A stretch of DNA of 7,776 bases from contig CAITUB010000062.1 in the NCBI GenBank assembly GCA_903895515.1, forward strand, positions 1-7,776, read 5' to 3'. The DNA comes from an uncultured Acidimicrobium sp. GTDB lineage: Bacteria; Actinomycetota; Acidimicrobiia; Acidimicrobiales; Ilumatobacteraceae. The position numbers and the translations under genes are program-made. The notes beneath the pieces were generated by a model. That model worked only from the letters and a program-made list of their open reading frames with translations, did not search any database and was not told the origin of the DNA. Position 1 is the first letter of the stretch, and each line of letters opens with the position of its first letter. Shown in pieces: positions 1 through 5,209 of this stretch.

Positions 1-24
1 AGGGCAATTTTGGGGATTTTTTAC

Positions 25-47
25 AAAATATTTTAAAAATATTTTTT
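25..47. repeat. Two adjacent A-tract/T-tract palindromes
   Basis: Positions 25-34 read AAAATATTTT and 35-46 read AAAAATATTTTT, so two perfect AT palindromes sit side by side. They would melt easily and could bend DNA. They might belong to the end of a gene lying before the window, or act as a binding site for a nucleoid protein such as the HU encoded downstream. No function is shown by the sequence. Confidence 0.5.
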
Positions 48-198
48 GGCTATTTTTCGGGCTTTTCAGGCGTCAAAAATGGGCCGTCCAGCACCCGTAA
101 GGGGTTCAGGAATACAGACCAAAAATGATCCTTTTTGACCTCGGGAAACCCTTACTGGGGCTAGCGAATTTCCATTTCCGCGTATTTACGGGCTTTAG

Positions 199-223
199 CA
201 AACCCTTATGTTTATTGGGTTTG
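199..223. repeat. Inverted repeat (7 bp arms)
   Basis: CAAACCC at 199-205 is matched by GGGTTTG at 217-223 with an 11-base loop. The AAACCCTTA core of this element also occurs at 146-154, and a near-inverted form (GTAAGGGGTT) occurs at 97-106, so the same short word recurs three times in about 110 bases. There is no T-run after the stem, so it is not a standard terminator. Confidence 0.4.
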
Positions 224-278
224 ATGAAAAATGAAGGTCCGTGACAGAGGTACGGCATTCGGTGTAATGAGCAAAAAA

Positions 279-322
279 GTTGCGCACGTTTTTCATCGCG
301 TTGCGCATGTTTTTTTCATCGA
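279..322. repeat. Imperfect tandem repeat, two copies of 21 and 23 bp
   Basis: Copy 1 (279-299) and copy 2 (300-322) both begin GTTGCGCAYGTTTTT and both contain TTTCATCG. They differ by one C/T change and two extra T residues. The TTGCGCA word recurs at 412-418, and a related inverted form (GTGTGCAA) occurs at 361-368. The unequal copy lengths, 21 and 23, argue against a coding repeat. A repeated protein-binding site upstream of the HU promoter is possible but unproven. Confidence 0.5.
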
Positions 323-385
323 TATCACAAAAAATTTTCGATGCATCGATGAGTTGCAACGTGTGCAAAAACTGTTCAGAAATGC

Positions 386-438
386 TTGACAACGAATTCA
401 GTACTTGCAATTTGCGCACAGACCTACTCAACTAGATA
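386..438 (+). promoter_or_regulatory. Possible promoter region of the HU gene
   Basis: A consensus-like -35 hexamer TTGACA lies at 386-391, but the sequence 17 bases further on (AATTTG, 409-414) is a poor -10. A second option pairs TTTGCG (411-416) with TAGATA (433-438) across 16 bases. Either would give a transcript reading into the HU gene at 479. The call rests on weak hexamer matches only. Confidence 0.25.
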
Positions 439-458
439 ACGAATCAGTTATCCGATTC
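435..458 (+). promoter_or_regulatory. Overlapping inverted repeats in the HU leader
   Basis: GATAAC (435-440) pairs with GTTATC (447-452) across a 6-base loop. GAATC (441-445), which lies in that loop, can instead pair with GATTC (454-458). The two stems cannot form together. The element ends about 20 bases before the HU start codon. It could be an operator for a dimeric repressor, perhaps HU itself, or a leader RNA structure. The symmetry is seen directly; any function is inference. Confidence 0.4.
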
Positions 459-478
459 CGAGAAAGCTAGGTAAGAAA

Positions 479-763
479 ATGACAAAAGCAGAGCTCATTG
501 ATGCAGTTGCTCAAAAAGCCGGAGTGTCTAAGGCAGATGCCGAACGCACTATCGGATCTTTTTTTGAACTGGTCGTAGCCTCGGCTAAAAATGGTGAGAA
601 GGTTGCATGGCCGGGCTTCGGTTCGTTCAGCACATCAAGCCGTAAAGCTCGTACAGGACGCAACCCACAAACGGGTGCACCAGTCCAGGTACCAGCTTCA
701 ATAGCAATGAAGTTCACTTCAAGCTCAACGCTGAAGAGTGAATTGAATCCAAACCGTAAATAG
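479..763 (+). CDS. hup: HU-family DNA-binding protein (HupB-like N-terminal domain)
   Basis: A nucleoid protein of 94 residues, the usual length for HU, which bends and compacts DNA as a dimer. The N-terminal helical dimerisation part is at about 1-40. The core GFGSF is at 46-50. The DNA-binding arm includes RTGRNPQTG at 58-66, with the conserved RNP proline (Pro63) that intercalates between base pairs in HU and IHF. The C-terminal helix ends SELNPNRK, with no basic tail. In mycobacteria and related actinobacteria, HupB is this domain fused to a long Lys/Ala/Pro-rich tail; here a similar tail is a separate gene starting 24 bp downstream. The start is ATG at 479, preceded by a modest AGG at 469-471. 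The nearby cofC and gpsA, in the same relative orientation as around M. tuberculosis hupB, support orthology. Family assignment is firm; direct autoregulation is a guess from the leader symmetry. Confidence 0.95.
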   Translation: MTKAELIDAVAQKAGVSKADAERTIGSFFELVVASAKNGEKVAWPGFGSFSTSSRKARTGRNPQTGAPVQVPASIAMKFTSSSTLKSELNPNRK

Positions 764-775
764 CAATACCTAAAC

Positions 776-781
776 AAGGAG
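776..781 (+). promoter_or_regulatory. Ribosome binding site of the Lys-rich peptide gene
   Basis: AAGGAG lies 6 bases before the ATG at 788. It is much stronger than the site before HU. This suggests the small basic protein is translated independently and perhaps at a higher rate than HU from the same message. Confidence 0.75.
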
Positions 782-787
782 AAAATC

Positions 788-973
788 ATGGCAGCAAAAA
801 AGCGCAAGAAGGCCGCTAAGAAGGCCCCAGCAAAGAAGCGTAAGACAGCTAAGAAGGCAGCCAAAAAGGCACCTGCAAAGAAGAAGACAGCTAAGAAGGC
901 AACGAAGAAGGCAGCGAAGAAGGCTCCTGCTAAGAAGCGTCGCAAGAAGGCTGCAAAGAAGGCTGCTAAATAA
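788..973 (+). CDS. Lys/Ala-rich histone H1-like basic peptide
   Basis: A 61-residue, almost two-letter protein with 29 Lys, 21 Ala, 4 Arg, 3 Pro and 3 Thr, and no acidic or aromatic residues. The word KKAPAKK occurs at residues 11-17, 26-32 and 44-50, the pattern of histone H1 tails and of the C-terminal half of mycobacterial HupB. It should bind DNA or RNA by charge and be unstructured when free. A strong ribosome binding site, AAGGAG (776-781), lies 6 bases before the ATG, so this is a genuinely translated gene and not a readthrough tail. It starts 24 bp after the HU stop and is followed by a strong terminator, so the two are very likely one transcript. The repetitive AAG/GCN codons make it prone to length change by replication slippage. 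Family recognition rests on composition, so homology to any specific H1-like protein is uncertain. Confidence 0.88.
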   Translation: MAAKKRKKAAKKAPAKKRKTAKKAAKKAPAKKKTAKKATKKAAKKAPAKKRRKKAAKKAAK

Positions 974-1013
974 TTTAGCCCTTAGCCGATACGTAATCGG
1001 TTCGGAAAACTGG

Positions 1014-1046
1014 AAATCGAGGGGCTTCGGCCCCTCGATTTTTTTT
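1014..1046 (+). terminator. Strong rho-independent terminator after the HU/H1-like pair
   Basis: AAATCGAGGGGC (1014-1025) pairs perfectly with 1030-1041 around a UUCG tetraloop, and a run of eight T covers 1039-1046. This is a classic intrinsic terminator closing the plus-strand unit. The minus-strand cofC ends at 1079 and would also read into this stem. The minus-strand tract beyond it (ATTTCCAGTTTTCC) is less uniform, so weak bidirectional action is possible. Confidence 0.93.
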
Positions 1047-1078
1047 GTATCAACACGTGTTTGTGGATACGAAGTGAG

Positions 1079-1693
1079 TTAAGAGAAGTCTCCGTCAAGC
1101 CAACTTGCTGGAAGTTGGGCGAGGTCTTCAGGTGTGTCGATGTCGAGGCCTAGTTGCTCGTGGCGCACAATGCGAACTGGCAAGCCAATGCGTGCCGCTT
1201 CCTCTTGGTGAGCAGCAAAGCTTCCTGGCCCGTAATGAAATGTAAATCCACATCCTGCGGGAATGACCAACACGTTGGTTCCATCAGAGTGCCTGTCGGG
1301 AACAATCGTCACGGTTGTGGTCACAAGTTCGCGATCAATAACTGTTAGCAATGCTTCGGGAAACGGCAAATCGCTGTGAGCAATAAGCACCCAATCGCGC
1401 TTGTACTGCGCGGTATCTACTCCATTGGCAACAGCGCCATTGAGTCCGGCTTTGTGTTGACGAACCACCATCGCGCCGCGCTCTCGCGCCCACTGTGCAA
1501 CTTCGTCGTTGTCACACACCACAAAGGTGTCTACACCTTCTGCTGCTTCAAGAACTCCGCCAGCTGTGAAGGCTGCGAGTGATGCACGATTCTCGGCAGA
1601 AAGTACGGGTTCTAGGCGTCCTTTTGCATCGCTGAACCCCTTAATCGGTAACACCACGGCGCCGCGTTGCAGTGAAGAAGGGTTTGTTGCCAC
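1079..1693 (-). CDS. cofC: 2-phospho-L-lactate / phosphoenolpyruvate guanylyltransferase (F420 biosynthesis)
   Basis: Cytosolic nucleotidyltransferase of 204 residues that joins GMP from GTP to 2-phospholactate (archaea) or phosphoenolpyruvate (mycobacterial FbiD), giving the activated precursor that is joined to the deazaflavin Fo to make F420. Family motifs in order are: LPIKGFSDAKGRL at 15-27 with the conserved lysines and arginine, GLN at 83-85, DLP at 108-110, PDRHSDGTN at 132-140, FHYGPGSFAAH at 152-162, and LDIDTPEDL at 183-191. The GTG at 1693 is the furthest start, because an in-frame TAG lies 9 bases before it; internal GTG codons at 1657 and 1654 are alternatives. It is divergent from gpsA across 44 bp, as fbiD and gpdA2 are in M. 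tuberculosis. Its presence implies that the organism makes F420. The substrate (phospholactate or phosphoenolpyruvate) cannot be read from the sequence. Confidence 0.9.
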   Translation of the reverse strand: MATNPSSLQRGAVVLPIKGFSDAKGRLEPVLSAENRASLAAFTAGGVLEAAEGVDTFVVCDNDEVAQWARERGAMVVRQHKAGLNGAVANGVDTAQYKRDWVLIAHSDLPFPEALLTVIDRELVTTTVTIVPDRHSDGTNVLVIPAGCGFTFHYGPGSFAAHQEEAARIGLPVRIVRHEQLGLDIDTPEDLAQLPASWLDGDFS

Positions 1694-1737
1694 GGGCGTA
1701 GCCTACGGCCGTAACGGACTGCCGTAATGTTTACGAC
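1694..1737. promoter_or_regulatory. Divergent cofC/gpsA promoter region with CGTA palindromes
   Basis: These 44 bases must hold both start signals for two divergent genes. They contain a perfect 10 bp palindrome, TACGGCCGTA (1704-1713). An ACGG/CCGT stem (1714-1717 and 1722-1725) lies beside it. The tetramer CGTA or its complement TACG occurs five times between 1697 and 1735. No clear -35/-10 pair or Shine-Dalgarno sequence is visible on either strand. The symmetry suggests an operator, but this is inference. Confidence 0.4.
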
Positions 1738-2733
1738 GTGACGCAACGAGTGTGTGTGGTGGGTGCTGGTTCGTGGGGAACCACGATTGCGGCGCTTGCT
1801 TCGCACAATGCACACACCATGTTGTGGTCGCGCCGTGGTGAACTTGCCGACGAAATTAATTCGCTGCATACCAACTCGGCGTATTTGGGGGCGACAGTTC
1901 TGCCCGATGCATTGCAGGCGAGCAGTGATTTGCAAACAGCACTTGCGCAAGCCGATGTTGTGGCAATGGCAGTGCCGTCGCAGGGTTTTCGCGATGTGGC
2001 AATTGAAGTAAGCAAATACGTTCGCGCCGGCGTTCCTGTTGTCAGCTTGTCAAAAGGGCTTGAGCAGGGCACGTTTTTACGAATGAGCGAAGTCATTGAA
2101 CAGATCATGCCGAATAATCCAGTTGTGGTGTTAAGTGGTCCGAACTTGGCAAAAGAAATTCTTGCCGGACAACCGGCAGCCAGCGTGATTGCGTGCACTG
2201 ACGAATCGGTAGCGCGCGAGTTGATTGAGATCTTTGGTCGACCAACATTTCGCCTGTACACGAACCCCGATGTTGTGGGTTGCGAAATTGGCGGAGTGGT
2301 GAAAAACGTCGTGGCAATTGCATCGGGAATTTCGCAAGGCTTCGGGTTTGGTGAAAACTCCAAAGCAACGTTGGTGACACGTGGTCTTGCCGAAATGTCG
2401 CGCCTTGGAGTTGCACTCGGTGCACAATCGGCAACGTTTTCAGGCCTTGCTGGCATGGGCGACGTGATGGCCACGTGTGCCTCTATGCAGAGTCGCAATA
2501 CCCAAGTTGGTGTTCGCTTAGGTCAAGGCGAAAAGATCGACAACATCGTTGGATCAATGAACATGGTTGCCGAAGGCGTGAAAAGTTCATCCTCGGTGGT
2601 CGAACTTGCTCACCGCTATCAAATCGAAATGCCAATTTGCGAACAGGTCGCAGCCGTGTGTGCAGGAAAAGTGAGTGCAGCCGATGCGCTTCGCGCACTG
2701 ATGAGCAGGCAAAGTAAGAGCGAATTCGACTAG
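1738..2733 (+). CDS. gpsA: Glycerol-3-phosphate dehydrogenase [NAD(P)+]
   Basis: A 331-residue cytosolic enzyme reducing dihydroxyacetone phosphate to sn-glycerol 3-phosphate, the backbone precursor of phospholipids. The N-terminal Rossmann fold carries GAGSWG at 9-14 for the dinucleotide. SKGLE at 105-109 and GGVVKNVVAIASG at 185-197 hold the active-site lysines (Lys106 and Lys189). GPNLAKEI at 134-141, the glycine-rich FGENSKATLVTRGLAEM (204-220), GLAGMGD at 236-242, SRNTQVG at 252-258 and VAEGVKS at 277-283 are all family signatures. Length is normal. The start is GTG at 1738, placed so that the Rossmann motif begins about eight residues in; there is no obvious Shine-Dalgarno sequence. An unknown gene follows 34 bp later, then rnhB, so gpsA may head a three-gene unit. 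Confidence 0.96.
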   Translation: MTQRVCVVGAGSWGTTIAALASHNAHTMLWSRRGELADEINSLHTNSAYLGATVLPDALQASSDLQTALAQADVVAMAVPSQGFRDVAIEVSKYVRAGVPVVSLSKGLEQGTFLRMSEVIEQIMPNNPVVVLSGPNLAKEILAGQPAASVIACTDESVARELIEIFGRPTFRLYTNPDVVGCEIGGVVKNVVAIASGISQGFGFGENSKATLVTRGLAEMSRLGVALGAQSATFSGLAGMGDVMATCASMQSRNTQVGVRLGQGEKIDNIVGSMNMVAEGVKSSSSVVELAHRYQIEMPICEQVAAVCAGKVSAADALRALMSRQSKSEFD

Positions 2734-2767
2734 TTCGCTGCGTGGCCATTTCGGCAATACTTGAAGC

Positions 2768-4045
2768 GTGAGTAACACCCCTGGTCTGATTTCTTCCATT
2801 TCACTGAGCGCCACGGTTCGCCCTGCTGCGCACATCATGGGACTTCGTGCGGGTGGCTGGCACGCCATTGTGAACGAGCGCGGCGCAATCCGCATGGACG
2901 AAGAAGGAGTAACGCTCGATTGGTATGTGGCAGCAGATGATCGCTGGCACAACCCGGCAAAAGAACCAAGTGTTCGCCAAACTCGTCGTGCGGGAGTGCC
3001 GGTTGTCGAGACGCGACTGCGCATTCCAAGTGGCGATGCCGTGCAACGCGTGTATGCAGTAGCCGACCACGGCGGACTGCTCGTCATTGAAATCAGCAAC
3101 GAATCCACGCTTCCCATTGCCGTTGCATTTACCCGCAACGACATCTTGTCGTCACGTCAACCAAGCCCTCTTGGCCCACAAGGCATCGAACTTCCAACTG
3201 GCAGCGTGGTGTTTCCGGTTGCGCACGGGTCAACACTGCGGGTTGCTCTCGCATCGTCGCGTGCAACTGGCGGCACGGTAAACCTTGAACAGTTGCCATC
3301 TGGTGAGCAATTGCAACGTGGCTGGTTGAACAGCGTGGAACGTGCCGGGTACGCAATCGTCGCCGACAAGTCACTGTCTCCATTAATCAATCGCTTACGC
3401 AGTGACGCCCTGGTGCTGAGCGGCTATCACGAAAGTGAATGGGGAAGTGAACTAGTTGGCACAGATGCAACAGATGATGTTGCGTTTCTGCTTACGCTGC
3501 ACGAATTGGTGCGCATGGGTGAAAAAGTGAATCACCATGTAGAGCGAGTGGCAGAAATTGTGGAAGCACTGTTGCGCAAACATAAGAAATCAGCGGCAAT
3601 CGAATGGGATGTTGAGCGCGCGTTGTTCGCAGCGCGTTGCATTCTGTGGTCAATAGGCGAGCACCGCGCTTCAGGTGACGTACTTGCATCGCAGCAACGT
3701 TTGGCTCTTGCGTCTGCGTTGCCTAATGCAGCACCAAAAGATATTCGCGTCATCGCCTGGCTCGATGAGCAGCTGGTCAGTCCGCGTCGCGAAGGTGGTG
3801 CAACGATATTGCGCTATGGAGTGCCGCGCATGTGGTTGGGCGTGAATATGGAATGTCACCGCGTTGCTGCATCGCCAGAGCACAGCGTTTCGTACGGGGT
3901 GCGTTGGCATGGCGAAAAACCTGCGGTGTTGTGGGAAACCAGTGGACCGTTTGGCCTACGTCTTGATGCCGGAACAACGGACGGCACCTGGCATTCGGTT
4001 GAAGCAAGCGGTGATGCACTGATGGCAGGGTTTGTTGCACAGTGA
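2768..4045 (+). CDS. Uncharacterised 425-residue protein, possibly glycoside-hydrolase-like
   Basis: I do not recognise a specific family. Residues 20-165 look beta-rich, with the phrase WHNPAKEPSVRQ (60-71) and repeated strand-like stretches. Residues 205-320 are mainly helical. Residues 345-425 return to beta character and include YGVRWHGEKPAVLWE (376-390), reminiscent of the terminal beta-sandwich in some alpha-toroid glycoside hydrolases. No signal peptide, membrane segment or complete catalytic motif is evident, so a sugar-related role is only a resemblance and it may be catalytically inactive. The start is GTG at 2768, 34 bp after gpsA. Its TGA stop overlaps the GTG of rnhB by 4 bases (GTGA), implying co-translation with that gene. 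The reading frame is open throughout and codon use looks like that of its neighbours, so the gene is almost certainly real. Confidence 0.85.
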   Translation: MSNTPGLISSISLSATVRPAAHIMGLRAGGWHAIVNERGAIRMDEEGVTLDWYVAADDRWHNPAKEPSVRQTRRAGVPVVETRLRIPSGDAVQRVYAVADHGGLLVIEISNESTLPIAVAFTRNDILSSRQPSPLGPQGIELPTGSVVFPVAHGSTLRVALASSRATGGTVNLEQLPSGEQLQRGWLNSVERAGYAIVADKSLSPLINRLRSDALVLSGYHESEWGSELVGTDATDDVAFLLTLHELVRMGEKVNHHVERVAEIVEALLRKHKKSAAIEWDVERALFAARCILWSIGEHRASGDVLASQQRLALASALPNAAPKDIRVIAWLDEQLVSPRREGGATILRYGVPRMWLGVNMECHRVAASPEHSVSYGVRWHGEKPAVLWETSGPFGLRLDAGTTDGTWHSVEASGDALMAGFVAQ

Positions 4046-4749
4046 CCACATTGCCAACGGTTGACCTCGAACGCGAACTGCTGCGCACAGGTAAATCGTG
4101 TGTCATTGGTCTGGATGAAGTTGGCAAAGGCGCATGGGCTGGGCCGCTGGTTATCGGCGCTGCAGTGCTGACAAGAGATGTCATCGAATCACAAAACGCC
4201 CAAGAGTTAATGGGCGGTGCACGCGACTCGAAACAGTTGACAGAAATAAAACGCGAAGCCATGTTTGATCATGTTGCGGCAACGTGCAAAGCCTGGGCGG
4301 TTGGTGCGGCATCGCACGAAGAGTGCGATCGCTTGGGCATGAATAAGGCGCAGAAACTGGCAACTAAGCGCGCGCTCGAAGAGCTGGGAAAAGTTATCGA
4401 TTTACAAACTGCAGCAGCGGTTATCGACGGCAAATGGGATTTTGTGTCGCCACTTGTTGGCCATGTTGTTGCACATGTGAAAGCTGATGCATCGTGTTTG
4501 TCGGTGTCTGCTGCATCGGTGTTGGCAAAAGTTTCGCGAGACCGGTTAATGCGCGAGTATTCGTTGGATTATCCAATGTGGAGTTTCGACACCAACAAGG
4601 GTTATCCGTGCCCAAAACATCGAGTGGCATTGCAGGGGTATGGCCCAAGTGCAATTCACCGCGTGTCGTGGGCGTTTATGGAAAATTATGTGCCGTGGTT
4701 GGAAGCGGTGTCGTCGCCAGACATGTTGCCGGGGTTCCAGGCTTCGTGA
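4042..4749 (+). CDS. rnhB: Ribonuclease HII
   Basis: A 235-residue cytosolic nuclease that cuts 5' of single ribonucleotides in duplex DNA and degrades RNA in RNA-DNA hybrids. Catalytic acidic residues are visible: Asp25 and Glu26 in GLDEVGKGAWAGPLV (23-37), Asp129 in VIDGKWD, and Asp149 in VKADASCLSVSAASVLAKVSRD. The C-terminal signature NKGYPCPKHRVALQGYGPS (185-203) followed by IHRVSW is also present. The usual Gly-Arg-Gly that senses the ribonucleotide 2'-OH reads Gly-Lys-Gly (28-30). About 25 residues follow the normal end point (HRxSF), and this tail overlaps the convergent gene by 64 bp. The GTG start overlaps the upstream stop codon by 4 bases. It lacks the extra N-terminal domain of RNase HIII, so HII is preferred. 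Confidence 0.94.
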   Translation: MTTLPTVDLERELLRTGKSCVIGLDEVGKGAWAGPLVIGAAVLTRDVIESQNAQELMGGARDSKQLTEIKREAMFDHVAATCKAWAVGAASHEECDRLGMNKAQKLATKRALEELGKVIDLQTAAAVIDGKWDFVSPLVGHVVAHVKADASCLSVSAASVLAKVSRDRLMREYSLDYPMWSFDTNKGYPCPKHRVALQGYGPSAIHRVSWAFMENYVPWLEAVSSPDMLPGFQAS

Positions 4750-5144
4750 ACCTCGCGCAATGCGGGCGAGAGTCGCTGTAAATGCCGCTTGCTAATAGCT
4801 GGCAAGTAACAACGCACCGCCAGACCGCCCTGATGGGGCTGTAGCGCTCCGAAATACAAACATCGTTGTAATGAGCGAGTGAACGAATTATTGGGGCTTT
4901 GCGTGAAACTGAGGCCCATGTCGTTTGCAGTGGCAGCGCAATCCAGTTCGTATCCCGCAGGAAAGGTTTCAAAGCCCATCACGATGCGGCGCAAGATCCA
5001 CAGTGCGCTTGGGCCAAGTACGGGCAGCCAATACAGCTCGACGTACCGAGAAAACAGCGATGCGCCAGCAGCATCGACCACGGGGTCAATCCAGGGCACC
5101 ACCACGATGGTGGGTTGGGTAAGCAGTTCGGGTGTTTTGTTCAT
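4686..5144 (-). CDS. Uncharacterised actinobacterial-type protein, 152 residues
   Basis: I do not know its function. From memory, unverified, it resembles conserved actinobacterial hypothetical proteins with a shared core like RYVELYWLPVLGPSALWILRR (33-53), a middle SPNNSFTRSLQRCLYFG segment (83-99), and GGLAVRCYLPAISKRHLQRL (106-125). The layout suggests a small helical, perhaps winged-helix, domain. No signal peptide is evident and the hydrophobic stretch is too short and interrupted for a membrane anchor. I chose ATG at 5144 because it leaves 65 bp before the divergent sirtuin gene; ATG at 5183 would add 13 residues of Arg/Gly-rich sequence. No Shine-Dalgarno sequence is clear for either. 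The TAA at 4686-4688 lies inside rnhB. The last about 15 residues, encoded in the overlap, look non-conserved. The adjacent sirtuin may share its regulation. Confidence 0.75.
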   Translation of the reverse strand: MNKTPELLTQPTIVVVPWIDPVVDAAGASLFSRYVELYWLPVLGPSALWILRRIVMGFETFPAGYELDCAATANDMGLSFTQSPNNSFTRSLQRCLYFGALQPHQGGLAVRCYLPAISKRHLQRLSPALREVHEAWNPGNMSGDDTASNHGT

Positions 5145-5209
5145 TGGCACGATGTGTGCGCCACCGCCACGCCGTGGCACCATTTGTGCGTAACTCTGTT
5201 GCGCTATTT
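5145..5209. promoter_or_regulatory. Divergent promoter interval between the 152-residue gene and the sirtuin gene
   Basis: This 65 bp interval must carry start signals for both directions if the chosen start codons are right. I see no convincing -35/-10 pair and no Shine-Dalgarno sequence. In-frame extensions of both flanking genes run into it (to 5183 on minus, to 5132 on plus). Leaderless transcription would fit both genes. Confidence 0.3.

Larger units (their letters stand above)
1..478. other. AT-rich gene-free region upstream of the HU gene
   Basis: No convincing coding sequence is visible in these 478 bases. The first 60 bases are extremely AT-rich, with two adjacent palindromes. The remainder holds short inverted repeats, a small tandem repeat and the probable promoter and leader of the HU gene. 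One minus-strand open frame covers 195-431, but it would need a TTG start, has no ribosome binding site, resembles no family I know and runs through the tandem repeat, so I do not call it a gene. The region could be an upstream terminator plus a regulatory region, or could hold an unrecognised small RNA. Confidence 0.6.

Noticed and set aside
195..431. Minus-strand 78-codon open frame upstream of HU
   Set aside because: It needs a TTG start, lacks a ribosome binding site, contains the imperfect tandem repeat and resembles no family.
511..945. Minus-strand 144-codon frame rich in Ala and Phe opposite HU and the Lys-rich gene
   Set aside because: It is the antisense shadow of the Lys/Ala repeat: AAG codons read as CTT and GCN as NGC. 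It spans two well-supported genes.
788..973. CRISPR-like or satellite repeat
   Set aside because: The repetition is codon-based within an open frame that has a good ribosome binding site. There are no regular spacers.
986..1000. Small hairpin CCGAT/ATCGG after the Lys-rich gene as a terminator
   Set aside because: Only a 5 bp stem and no T-run. The strong terminator at 1014-1046 is the obvious one.
1731..2498. Minus-strand 255-codon open frame opposite gpsA
   Set aside because: gpsA is certain from motifs. The antisense frame has no recognisable domain and is a composition effect.
3777..4262. Minus-strand 161-codon open frame across the end of the 425-residue gene and start of rnhB
   Set aside because: It covers the conserved catalytic start of RNase HII on the opposite strand and has no family features.
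4879..5193. Plus-strand 104-codon frames opposite the 152-residue minus gene
   Set aside because: The minus-strand frame has coherent protein-like sequence with a conserved-looking core, while the plus-strand frames are low-information shadows.
5132..5209. Upstream ATG giving the sirtuin 26 extra residues
   Set aside because: The extra residues do not resemble sirtuin sequence and the extension would overlap the divergent gene. ATG at 5210 gives the normal length.
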